Assembly (NCBI GenBank): GCA_021234535.1
Contig: CM037849.1
Location: forward strand, 11,017,526-11,081,525
Reading direction: 5' to 3'
DNA length: 64,000 bases
Origin: Stichopus chloronotus
Lineage: Eukaryota; Echinodermata; Holothuroidea; Aspidochirotida; Stichopodidae
This document shows, in pieces, positions 1 through 10,200 of the stretch (positions are counted from its first letter, which is position 1; every line of letters begins with the position of its first letter). Position numbers and translations under genes: made by a program. The notes under the pieces were generated by a model. The model ran no database searches, was not told where the DNA came from, and saw nothing but the letters and a program-made list of their open reading frames with translations.

Positions 1-539
1 CCCTTAGTAACGCTGAAAGGAAATGGGATGACTCATGGGATGACTTATTGTCAATGTTATGTTTGTGTACAGTTGCGAGAATCAAAACCGGGCTGGTTAT
101 GCATCTTAAAGGCTGTATTGCATCACTCTAAGCTATATTTTTACCTCCCGGAAAGGAAGATTCTCAACTGGTTCGAAGTTACAGTACTCTTAGATTGACA
201 GCAAATTCGAAAGATGCAGAGCAGCTGGTATTACACAGCGTACACAGGGATCCATTGTTTGGATTACAAATGTAGAGGAATTTAAGACAGGCTGAGGGAG
301 TGACTAGAGGTAGGTGGTTGGGAGAATTGGCACTGTCTGGGGTGATGCCTTACAGCCTTTAAACTGACTTTTATTTTTTTACCAGTTGTAATAATCTTAT
401 CCATGACGTCACTGAAAGAACACAGAGGTCTGTATTTTTTCCCCACCATGCTAGAGCTATACGGAACCATCACGACGTGGTAACTAGAGCACCAATTGGT
501 GCAGAAGCTCATACCTCAACATCCTGAAGGTACCATTTA
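1..539. other. No gene seen
   Basis: Non-coding, AT-rich sequence. Short open frames exist but none has a recognisable domain or convincing splice context. One TGACGTCA palindrome lies at 404-411. Confidence 0.5.
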
Positions 540-1375
540 TGTATCATTATGTCAAATTATAGGTACCACTAAGCATCATTATACCAATCATCAACACTGT
601 ACAAGAAAATCTGTAGGACTGCACAATTTTCAGAATTTCATAAACTAGAGCCCCAACATTGCAGAAGTTTGATCTTTTAGACTAACTGAAGTTCATGAAA
701 CAATTCAAAGTGCCCCTTTAAGTCCATATACTGGTCAACATACCTGAGGGCAATACCGAGTTTCAGTTAGCATACCAACTGACACTGTCCAATTACTCAA
801 TTATCATTCATGGACGATAGGGATATCTGAGATGTGTTTGACAGTTTAAAGGGGCACTTTAACAGTAGAAAAAGAGGTAATTTGCAGAATTCCATAAAAT
901 GGGCCATTGGGCCCACATGGGGGTCTTGGACTACCAATTCCTGAACACTCTGAAGGGACCAATAACTGAGCATCATTGTCACAAACCATCAACATTGTAC
1001 AATATAATCTGTAGGAGAAGAAGCATTTTGTAGAATTTCATAAAATGGAGTATAGGGTCCACATGGGACCTTAGACTGAAACTTTTTGTACACCCCATAT
1101 GAAGCACCACCTAGGGATTATTGTGTCCGAGTTAAATATAAATCCATGGATGCATGTGTGAGAAGCAACATTTCAAACAGAATTTCACATAATGGGTCAT
1201 TGGGCCCACATGGGACCTTGGACCAAAAATTCCTGAACACCCAGAAGGTACCATTAACAGAGTATTATTATGACACACCGTCAACACTGTACAAGAGTAT
1301 CTGTAGGAGGAGAAGCATTTTGCAGAATTTCATAAAATGCTGGTATGAGCTAAAAATGCGAAGCATTCACTTCAG
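540..1375 (+). repeat. Degenerate three-copy tandem repeat
   Basis: Three diverged copies of the same segment follow one another. The landmark 'TCAACACTGTACAAGA..ATCTGTAGGA' occurs near 588, 988 and 1290. A second landmark, 'GGGCCCACATGGG', occurs near 908 and 1204. Copies differ by many substitutions and indels, with a spacing of roughly 300-400 bp. Inside the array, AAAGTGCCCCTTTAA (707-721) and its exact reverse complement (846-860) form a 15-bp inverted pair. No coding role is suggested; the open frame at 1086-1415 is made of repeat sequence. Confidence 0.65.
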
Positions 1376-1405
1376 TCGGAAACAAATTACATTGCACGGC
1401 TTCCT

Positions 1406-1445
1406 CCTCCTGTAAGCATCTGTCATGTAAGCAGCTTACAGGAGG
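1406..1445. repeat. Perfect 12-bp inverted repeat (hairpin)
   Basis: CCTCCTGTAAGC at 1406-1417 is exactly complementary to GCTTACAGGAGG at 1434-1445, separated by 16 bases. Confidence 0.7.
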
Positions 1446-1819
1446 TGATCGACACTGATTAGTGAGTCACTGGGTTAACAATCGGATAGATAAATTATCC
1501 AGATTGGACGATGATAGTAGGAGCCATTCATATAATGGAGGACGTCATTGACATCGGGGACTATTTGGGCATCATTTCAAACCTTCTCCAAAGATAATAC
1601 ACTTACTATCCAATATCCTTCAACAGTGGCCAGGTTTTTGACCCCCTCCCCTCCCCCATCTCATGAGAAAAGCCCCCATCAGTTGGTGTAGCTGTTTGTG
1701 TATTTGTGCTTCATATCTTTCTATTTTTTCCTTCTTCCTTGAACACGTCGCAGGGTGGATATGTGGGCAATGTAACATTATTATAATTATTAATGTTATT
1801 ATTTCTTCTTTGTCAACAT
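1446..1819. other. LINE 3' flank, no gene
   Basis: Non-coding. On the minus strand the part from about 1820 down to 1770 is rich in AATAAT and TTATAAT and is probably the 3' untranslated tail of the LINE remnant next to it. The 104-codon open frame over 1620-1934 is out of frame with the reverse transcriptase remnant and is not a gene. Confidence 0.4.
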
Positions 1820-2506
1820 CTATGTTGGTATGTGTTTGACTCTCACCTGCACGGACTCCGGAAGATCGAGTACCCTTTTGTGGATGTGGGCAGAGCCTAG
1901 TAGTGCTGTCTTTGTGAGTTGTTGCACTTTGCACTTTTTGCCAGGGATGTGTTGTAGGTATGCCACTCTAGGTTATTGATGTTTGCTCCGATTACTATGA
2001 TATTCCATAGTCTCTGTATATTTCTAGCATCTTGTCTATTTTTTTTTTTCATTTTCCTTCTTGACTATGTTTGAGTCGTTGGGTATTGCCACGTCAATTA
2101 TCAGTCCTTCCTGTGTTTCCTTGTCTATGGTTACCTGGTCGGTCTACGAGCCGTTACTACCCTGTAAGTCATAAGTCCCAGAGTACCTTAGCCTTCTCTT
2201 CTGTGAGGTTGGGTTTGTGTGGCCATGTGTTCGCTGTTGTTGGGATTCCGTAGTGCTGGCATACTTTGCAGTGTAGTGCGGTTGCTATGTTGTTGTGCCT
2301 GGACATACAAAGGCTTCCGGCTACCTTGGGACAGGCTGTGATTCTAAGTGCAACTGTCTCATCCTTTTCCTTGCACATTCTACACTTGGGATCATTCATT
2401 GTGTGGAGTACCTTTGTCTTGTCACATTTTGTATTTAGGGCCTGGTGTTGCCGAGCTGTCGCTAGCGCATCTGTTTCAATCTTTCAATCCTGAATTCCAT
2501 TTCATA
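1820..2506 (-). pseudogene. LINE reverse transcriptase C-terminal remnant
   Basis: Degraded tail of a non-LTR retrotransposon polyprotein on the minus strand. The first block (about 2482-2169) reads QALNTK, a CRMCKEKDET zinc-knuckle start, ACPKVAGS, SRHNNIATALH, CQHYG and KVLWDL, an order typical of the region after the RT domain in many invertebrate LINEs. After a frameshift, a second block near 2135-2040 reads VTIDKETQEGLIIDVAIPNDSNI. A third frame near 1957-1850 reads KTALLGSAHI and RVLDLPESV, then stops at 1820. The knuckle histidine is lost (L-R where H-I is usual). At least two frameshifts and a 5' truncation show the copy is dead. I do not assign a LINE clade. Confidence 0.8.
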
Positions 2507-3046
2507 ATATTATTATTACAATTCTCCTTATCGATATTACAATTATTATTATTGTTGTTTCTTCTACTCACCATCATGAGGCAAAACGTCAACATTCCAC
2601 TTATACGAACCGCTCTATTAAATCGAACCTCCAAGTACTGTTAAACAAAACAAAGATAAACACCAAAAATTATATCGATTAATGAGAAAATTAATGAGTT
2701 GTTGAGTGACTTCACAATAAAAGCAAACTTTGAGAAGTAAAAGTATGACATCAGCTTTACCTATCTGGTGAACTTTATAGCAGTTTACAGTACAATTCAT
2801 ATTGTTTGCCTCTGGAATGTTAACATCTGACTTTTTAACTAGCGTTAACTTGAAGTTAGCATCTCATTCTAGTTGCGGATAATGTCTTGAATGTAACTTC
2901 CATTTTACCCCACCCCCCACAAAAAGAGTCCCAAAGTTCATATTAAGTCACCACAGTGTGTTAGAACATGACGTCAGAAAACAATCTCATCCAAGTTTTA
3001 GCCTTTGAATGATTCCACGGTTAAAACAATCAAACATTAAAAACAA
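2507..3046. other. No gene seen
   Basis: Non-coding, AT-rich. AAT/AAC-rich sequence at about 2505-2575 adjoins the truncated end of the LINE remnant. A TGACGTCA palindrome is at 2969-2976. Confidence 0.5.
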
Positions 3047-3419
3047 TTAAGAGGCTCAATGAGTTGATCTCGCTTTATTTTGAGACGTATCTGAAGGAAG
3101 CCGTTACATGCCAACACTTCTACTTAGCCTCACTGGTCATGACTTTATTCCTGCAGTTACTGAATTGTGAAGAAGTGATTTTTATGAATATAGGTTGCCT
3201 ATATGGTTAACAAGCTATGGCGAAAACCTGTCTGGTCACAGATGTCTAATTAGTGGTTTTAATCAATTACCTTATCATTATTGCTTCAGTTAATGTGTGT
3301 CATATGTCCACAATCTCTTAGTTTGACCATTTACCATCAACATATGAGTAATACTCACCAGTCTCGTGGCAACTTAATATCATGAAGTTTGTAAGCCAAC
3401 TCAATGAGCCCTTTTTTAA
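3047..3419 (+). mobile_element. TTAA-bounded MITE, copy 1 of 3
   Basis: The ends are inverted copies of a 'GGCTCAATGAGTTG'-like sequence (left near 3053, right near 3396-3411), each preceded by TTAA (3047-3050 and 3416-3419). The interior aligns with copies at 31278-31652 and 35742-36103, sharing blocks such as 'CAGTTACTGAAT', 'TCTGGTCACAG' and 'TAGTTTGACCATTTAC'. No coding capacity. TTAA duplication with short TIRs would fit a piggyBac-type non-autonomous element, but the superfamily is inferred. Confidence 0.65.
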
Positions 3420-4853
3420 ATAAACAATTACGAAGTATCACTCTAAATATTGTCCGTGTACGACTAAATGCATGTAAGTAAAAAATAAACTCAACCAAAA
3501 GGGTAATTTTGTCACAATCTTTACGATTTTGTTGGTCTTTGGCATATTCAAGTTCAATTGATTGTTTATCCAAGACATGCGGAAGCAAGTACGGTATCAA
3601 TCGTCCCGTACTTTTTCTTTCGTTCCTGCAATATCGCCCAAGGTTTACTGTAATGTCCCTCTTCTTCCCCAATCTTTTTCTTCTTTTCCTTTCTTCTGTT
3701 CCCGGCCCAACCGCTCAGCCCGTCCAAGCCACGCCTTCCATTTTTATCGTTACACACATTTCGAGAGCGACGTTATATGAACAAATGATTTTTTAAACAT
3801 GAGCTGATGACCTGTGTCACCCATATTAAACCTAACCGTTTATAATGCACCGACATGGCATACAAAAATACCTCCAATCATTGTCAAACCATTCAGGCCC
3901 ATCAATAAACATTTACAAAAAGCTTTATCTTCTGCAGACTTTATTCTTGAGTTGAGTTAGCTACAGAAAGTTTGGGTAAACAAATTGTTCTTGAGCAAAC
4001 AAATAACTGAATTTCTATCCATGAGAAACTTATTTCTTGCAAAGAAGGCGACCGTCCTTCTTTATTTTGAATAATCTACCATTCTGTACCCACAAATATT
4101 GGTTTTATAGGTATTATTTTTTTTCTGTAACACCACGAAACTCTCTTCACTTGATTTAGCGAAGCTCACATTATCACGTGGCATGTTCTTCACAGGATGC
4201 ATAGCAACGAGTTCACTGCTTACTACTCTTTATCTTCTTGCTGTATGTATATAACGTTACTATTTCGATGTTGTCTTCTTCTAGGAACTCAGTAATACAT
4301 TGTTTGAATACATACATACATCGATAACTGACCCGCATAAACTCATTATCTTTCTCTTCAACAGATACTTGCGAGTTGGAGCCAACAATATGTCACAATG
4401 GATATGTACCCAGTTCAAAATTTACTGATGGCTGATTCTATAATATACTTACAATAGTGTTAAAAATACGAGGCAAAGCTCTGCTCGAACGAGATATCAA
4501 GGTCAAGTTATATCCAATATGTCAGGAGAATGTACAAAACTCGGGGTAATCCCTGTTTTGTTACACTTGTACATGATCTAAGATAAGGAATGTCCCACAG
4601 GGTGGAAACGCAATAGAAGATGCATACGTGACCCGAGAACTCGCTATATCAACAAGTCAGATGGCGGGAAAATGTAACTAGAGTTCACAGTGTAGTCTGC
4701 ACGTATAGCTATATGCCAAGTACATATAATTTTACTCCATGAGTTATGTCTCTTCCGTGCTTTCATGGTTTATTTCCTCTTCTCTCAGTACATTCTTGCG
4801 ACTAAAATAGACCCCATAATATTACTGATCGTCATAAACCGTGAAAATAGTTC
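3420..4853. other. No gene seen
   Basis: About 1.4 kb with no recognisable exon. A 105-codon minus-strand frame at 3355-3672 runs out of MITE copy 1 and ends on a GTGAGT inside it. Its sequence matches nothing I know. Confidence 0.4.
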
Positions 4854-5646
4854 AGGCCAACCAGTGGCGGCGCTACGGGGGTTGGGGTGGGGCATGAGGG
4901 GGCATTTGCCCCATATTTTTTCCTTCCCAGTTGCCCCCCCCCCCCCGTTGCTCTCACCCTTCCTAATCAGATCTTGTACTCATCCAAAATTAATTTAATC
5001 ACAAAACTATGTATTGGCTTTGGACTGAATAAGAACAGCTTCCGGGGAACCATAATTGATAAATGACTAATTTATGGTACACAGGCTGCCAGTTTTATAT
5101 CATGCCCATAGCCACTTCAACAGTAGGCCAGCCTGGTCAGACCAATTTTCTCTGGAATGTTTACCGTTCAGCGTAAGGGAAGGGCGGGAAGGTGGTTGTT
5201 TTCCTAAATATAGGAATGTCGTTGTTTTCCTAAATATAGGAATGGAATGGAAGTGTATGTAGCCTATGTGTGTGTGTGTGTGTGGGTGTGTGTGTATGTA
5301 CTCGGTGGCACCGCGTAAATGTGAAATAGTACCACCAAAGAAAAAAGTTGGGAACCTTGGAGTGCGGTCAACCGAAAAAATGAATAATATAAAATAAACA
5401 ACATACCTCTCTTGGGACTTAAATTTCCACCCAGAGATATGCTCAAACCTCAGAGCTTCCGGGGACTTCGCCCCCTGGACCCCACCAGGAGTCCTAAGGC
5501 GGGCCCCTGGACCCCACCCGCAAGGCCTCGCGCTTCGCGCTCGGTTTCGAGCTGCGCGCGAAAAACTTTGCCCCCAACATTTTCCTCTGCCCTCAGTTTG
5601 CCCCCCCCCCCCAGTCTGACATTCTGGCGCCGCCACTGAGGCCAAC
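4854..5646 (+). mobile_element. Non-autonomous hAT-like element with 8-bp TSD
   Basis: The element body is 4862-5638 (777 bp). Both ends carry the 12-bp terminal inverted repeat CAGTGGCGGCGC (4862-4873 and its complement 5627-5638). The 8 bases AGGCCAAC are duplicated exactly at 4854-4861 and 5639-5646. An 8-bp TSD with a CAGTGG-type TIR is the hAT superfamily signature. The interior is unlike the host sequence: GC-rich near 5455-5560, C-runs at 4934-4946 and 5601-5612, and a TG microsatellite at about 5267-5295. No transposase is encoded. A 181-codon minus-strand frame over 5100-5645 is low-complexity element sequence. The intact ends suggest a fairly recent insertion. Confidence 0.85.
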
Positions 5647-6289
5647 TACACCTTGTCCCACAGTCATTCCGGGGGGCACACTAATCGACGCGAGCCAACT
5701 TGTCGTCCGGGCAACCCCGTTCAGAGGCCATCCCGCCAACCAATTCATAAGGGAATCTTACAGGAAAGCTAACAACCAGATGACTGTTTGGAAGAGTGAT
5801 TTGCCATTTGGCAGTCATATCCGAGCATACAGCAATGCTTAAATTTATATTCGGGCATTTCGACTTGGCTTTTTAACTTCATTTTCCTTCTCTGCTCCTT
5901 GTTTGAAAATTGAGAGCCCGCTTTGAATAACATGACACACGTGAACAAAACACTGTATCCACACAATTGCATACAAACAAAACCTGTAGTAAAGCTAAAC
6001 AGCGATATGTAGTGAGGCATAAACTTATTCAGGCAAGCCTTAGACTTAACCTGTCTGAGCGTTGCCGGGTCTAAAACCATGTAGTTCAACTTTATCGATG
6101 TCTTGGAGCATCGATAAAGTTGAACCACCCGGTTTGAGAAAAATAAAAATACTGTGTGATTCCTTGTCAATGTTTGTCAAGGTAGTTTCCAGCATACAGC
6201 ATAGCAGAGCCGACAGTCTTAAAAATATTTGTCTGTCGAATTTGTTAGTGTACCATGTTTACTGGGTTTTCTAACTAAAACCTCTACTG
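5647..6289. other. Unassigned region with strong hairpin
   Basis: A 133-codon minus-strand open frame (5769-6170) has no recognisable domain. It includes a perfect 17-bp inverted repeat, so part of it is a snap-back duplication and the frame is probably fortuitous. Confidence 0.4.
6084..6125. repeat. Perfect 17-bp hairpin with 8-nt loop
   Basis: GTTCAACTTTATCGATG at 6084-6100 is exactly complementary to 6109-6125, loop TCTTGGAG. Outside it, CCGGGT (6065-6070) can pair with ACCCGG (6127-6132) across a 13-nt bulge. Confidence 0.85.
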
Positions 6290-7060
6290 ATCTTATGTGC
6301 CCATGACCTCCATAAAATATGACAAAGATTATCTATACTAATTCAAAGTTACCAATGTTTTCTGTTTAGAGAGGCTCCAGAAACAATCATTAGTTGAGAT
6401 ATTCTTCAATTTCTTGCTAAAAAGTTTGACCACAACCTCTGGTGACTTAAAATGACCTTTGACCTATTTAAAACCAGGCCGGATGATCTACTCATAATGG
6501 AAAGACTGCACACCAACTTTGAAGTTTCGGCAACTTTCCACTCTTGAAATATCGTGTTTACAAGGATTTCAAGGATCTTGGTTTAAAAAGTTTTTTCCAC
6601 AATTTAACCTCTGGTGATGTATAAGATATAATGTTACCCATGTTGCTTAATATGGTGCATGCATATTACATGCGAAAACCCTACAGGATACCCTTCTTGA
6701 GGTATTGCTTTCAAGCAGTATTCAACGTTTTCAGTTTGACCTGCTACGCCCCCAAATGAGGTCTTCATCTAGCCCAAAATTGCCAGGCGTTTCCCTACTT
6801 AATATGAGGAACCCGCGTGTCAAGTATGGTATGGGATTCAAATAAGTTTCCCTCCTTTAATTAAATATCGCGTTTAAAATGTTTTCACAATTCGACCTTT
6901 TTCGACCCCAAATGACATTTGACCTTGACCAAAACAGTAGGGATCATCTAGCAAGACTACCCTTCCTGAGTTTACTGCGTTTGTAAGCACATGTCACATA
7001 CACAAATGCACACACACTTTCATACACACAGATACACACACACTGACACAGCATTCATCA
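6290..7060 (+). repeat. DR1-motif repeat array 1
   Basis: Successive diverged units of about 145 bp. Each contains a 'TTGACC..TCAAATGACCTTTGACCTCCA' core, a segment like 'CTACTCATAATGG', and a 'CTTGAGATATCGTGTTTACAAGG' segment. The exact 13-mer TGACCTTTGACCT is at 6453-6465; other units carry altered copies (near 6908). The array ends in a CA-rich tract (about 6990-7050) followed by GCATTC, like the arrays ending near 10197 and 12672. Non-coding. Confidence 0.75.
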
Positions 7061-7880
7061 CATAGATTCCAGTTTCTGTTACCGTAAGGAATCAATAAAG
7101 CTGGCTAAAACTATGCTATATAAAACTATCACATCATGATCCCAAAAGGTTTCAAGTAGCTAAATTATTAGAGGCTTTCTCCTATCGACGAGTCTTGAAC
7201 TCGAATGCTTGATACCAGCAAATAAATGAACGGAAATGTGTAGTCTAATTTAGGTACACACGCAGCTGTAGCGATACATGAACACAATTTCCACAATGAT
7301 GATATGTGTACATAATATTAGTTTATTCTATAGGGGCAACATTACACTGGTTAATGATGGTTACAACCTGAGGTTGATTTGACGACCGTAGTTGTTGATT
7401 ACGTAATCATGAAGCTTCTAAATCAATGGATGTGATTAACTAATAAAGTTAAAATAGTTTAAATACCTAGGCAAAGAACAACAGTCTGAAGTACGAGAGG
7501 GAGCCCCTCTGTGCGGAAAAAATGTCTGTACAATGCGCATCCTCCACTAGCAGTGGAGTCTAGCGGTACCGCGCTGCAAAACGACACCTATCTGACTATC
7601 ACTCCCTACCTACTCCCTCTTCCGACATATAATCGCACCATATATTTTAGTGTCCCCTAAACTATCCCTTCCTAAACAGTACGGGAACTTCTCGGCACAG
7701 TATCTCGGAACACATGGGTTTTGAATCACTCGTTGAACCTGCGTTACTTTTGGGTCACGTGCAAACCTTGACGGTTAATACTACGGTATTATACGAAGAC
7801 AGCTGAAGAAATGAAAAAGTGTTATTACAATACAACGAGGGCTTTTACCATGATATTGACCACTCACAGCGGTCAGTAAA
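7061..7880. other. No gene seen
   Basis: Non-coding. A short hairpin CTCCACT-AGC-AGTGGAG lies near 7541-7557. Confidence 0.45.
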
Positions 7881-7888
7881 ACCAAGGA

Positions 7889-7983
7889 GCTGCCACTTGG
7901 CCCAAGTGGCAGCCATGGGTAAGTTTGCAACAGACCGCGAGTAGAAATATCGGACCAGGGAATTGCCACTTGTCCAAGTGGCA
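7889..7983. repeat. Two related palindromic hairpins
   Basis: 7889-7913 is a near-perfect palindrome (arms GCTGCCACTTG and CAAGTGGCAGC, 3-nt centre). 7964-7983 repeats the design (arms TGCCACTTG and CAAGTGGCA, 2-nt centre). Both are preceded by a 'GACCA/ACCA..GG' context about 75 bp apart, so the pair is probably duplicated. Confidence 0.7.
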
Positions 7984-8024
7984 TCTTGGACATAACTATG
8001 CTAAAACCATAAAGCTTTGCTACT

Positions 8025-8096
8025 GGAACCAATAGGGGCTTTGTCTCTGGAACCAGCCGGAGCTGTGCCCCTGGAACCAACCGGGTCTTTGCCCCT
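8025..8096 (+). repeat. 24-bp minisatellite, 3 copies
   Basis: GGAACC starts units at 8025, 8049 and 8073, an exact 24-bp period. Units are about 75% alike. Because 24 is a multiple of 3, the minus strand reads as an 8-residue repeat (xLVPx), which gives a 115-codon frame over 7781-8128. I do not regard this frame as a gene. Confidence 0.7.
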
Positions 8097-9689
8097 GCAC
8101 CAGGCTCCCAAGTTTTCATAGAAGGCATTTAGAAGTTCTGCTAAGCTGTACACCTGTCCTAATATTTTTCCACCGGGAAGGGAAAACCTCAGACCTTATG
8201 GGGCTCTTGGACTGGACCACACTGACTAATTTTTCTCTAACAGTTTTTTTGCCCTCCCCCAGTTTTAAAACCCCAGGGCTGCCACTGTACATGCACACGT
8301 GCATATATGAGGCCATTTATATCATAACTTTAAACGAAGTGGAAATAACATGTCCCCCCCCCACAATTTTTGCCCATCTTTATTGACGTGCAATGTACAT
8401 TAATGACGTGCATGTTTAAGCAACCAACATACATATTCAAACACACCTTACTAAAATTTAACATATCATATACGAGAAATACTTTCTGAACAAAGAAAAT
8501 ACGGTTCGATCATGTCTGAATGTATGTAATGGGGGGAGGTGGGGGGTGGGAAATGAAGCAAAATGTATAAGCATGACCCCGGTCATTGAACGTCGACCGA
8601 CGATGGGTCTTCTTAGTCTTTGGAGTGCCCCTCTCCCTTTGAGAGTTTTTGTTCATATAGGATGTCTCAGGGCCTTGCGGATTCAAGTTTTTTTTTTCCA
8701 AAGGGGATTTTCGACGAAGGCTTGTGGATTAGCGATTAACGTTCTGGGGAGTTGTCTTAGGGGAAGGGGTGAGACCTGTCGATATCTAATCCTTTTAACG
8801 CCCCCCATTCGCACATGAATATTGCCAAATTATTCATATTTGCAATTCGTATGCGTACTATCGCTTGCTCATGTCTGTTTGATTTTTCTGGATGGAGGAC
8901 TGAGAACAAGAAGCAAAGTGGACCACGTACGGTACTCGTTTCACTATATTTAAATCTTCCTGGCGATGTTTCTCTTATTTTGAGTGGATTTTCACGTGGG
9001 GTGTCCGCCAGACTATATATATGTAGCTCTGTCATTTCACACAGCTCATTTCTACTCTGTCATTTGACATCGCTAGTTCATTGTACGCTCTACCACTTAA
9101 AGTCAGGCCTGTACCAATTCATTTTCCCTTTTGGCGTTCCATAACCGACCTGACATTGTGCAAGTCAACAAAGACAAACTGGGGCAGTCTTGACTCCCAA
9201 GGGAGTGTTTACTGTAACTAAAACAACAAAGTACTTTTGAAATCTTGACAGGGGGTTTCTGGCAACAGGGATGGATATTCTCTGAAGACTTAGAAAAAGT
9301 GATAAGAGCTATGCTAAGTGGTTGTTTGACATAGAAAATGGACTTCCACACGTTCCACAAATTGAAAGAGAATGAGACCAAAGTCTATCTAGCAGCGATC
9401 TCTGCTACGAAACATAGATCTACATTCTGGCAAATTCAAATAGGAAATAAATATGCATTATTTTCCTAGTACGAGTGATTTAACCTGTTCATATGTCCAT
9501 ATTCAGGATATGGAAAACTCTCTTAGTATCCCATGTTGGGCTTTTGAACCTCGGACAGATCTTTGGAATGATAGAAATTATTACATTCATTTCATTTCAC
9601 ATTACAGTGGTGACAAGTGATGACAATTCAAATGACAGACATCAGCTGCTTATCAAGTGCTAACAATTTTGACACTTTAAAGTTCTAGC
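8097..9689. other. No gene seen
   Basis: Non-coding. Several overlapping open frames of 60-110 codons on both strands (8510-9381) have no domain, and no frame is favoured. Confidence 0.4.
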
Positions 9690-10200
9690 TGAATTCAGTT
9701 GCTGAGATATCTTCCTACATAGGTTTTCATAATTAAAGATCTGCAGACCTCAAATGACCTTTCACCTTCGTGAAAAACAAAAGGGATCATGCACTCACAG
9801 TAAACTACCAACACACCAACTTTGAAGTTCACGCATGGGTCCCTTTTTGAGATACCTTGTTTACAATGTTTTCACACTGTCTTCTATTGACGTCACATGA
9901 CCTTTGACCTCCATAAAATGACAACATTGCTTACTCATTAGGTGCTACCAATGGTAAGAGTTTGAACTTCCAGTAATATTTGGTTGCTGAGATATCTCCC
10001 TGAATAGGTATTCTTACTTTAAGCTCTGGTGACCTCAGATGACCTTTGATCTACATGAAAAACAATAGGGATTATCTACTCATGATGGACTAACAACACA
10101 CCAACTTTTAAGTTCGAGCACCGTTTCCTTCTTGAGATATCGTGTCTACAACCATGGCGTTATACACACACGCGTACCCACACCCACACACACAGCATTC
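9690..10200 (+). repeat. DR1-motif repeat array 2
   Basis: About three diverged units of the same family as 6290-7060, same orientation. Exact TGACCTTTGACCT at 9898-9910; one-mismatch copy near 10035 (TGACCTTTGATCT); a weaker copy near 9753. It ends in a CA-rich tract and GCATTC at about 10193-10198. Confidence 0.75.

Noticed and set aside
2071..2644. Plus-strand frames of 60-98 codons
   Set aside because: They are antisense shadows of the LINE reverse transcriptase remnant on the minus strand.
3355..3672. 105-codon minus-strand frame ending at GTGAGT
   Set aside because: The donor is part of a MITE and recurs in diverged form in another copy; no protein similarity seen.
5100..5645. 181-codon minus-strand open frame
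   Set aside because: It begins in the right TIR of the hAT-like element and runs through C-rich, GC-rich and TG-microsatellite sequence; the composition is low-complexity, not protein-like.
5769..6170. 133-codon minus-strand frame
   Set aside because: Crosses a perfect 17-bp hairpin and has no domain; likely chance.
7781..8128. 115-codon minus-strand frame with an 8-residue LVP repeat
   Set aside because: Produced by a 24-bp minisatellite and two palindromes; no homologue or splice signal seen.
8273..8287. GGGCTGCCACTG, resembling a hAT right end
   Set aside because: No matching left end or 8-bp target duplication was found nearby.
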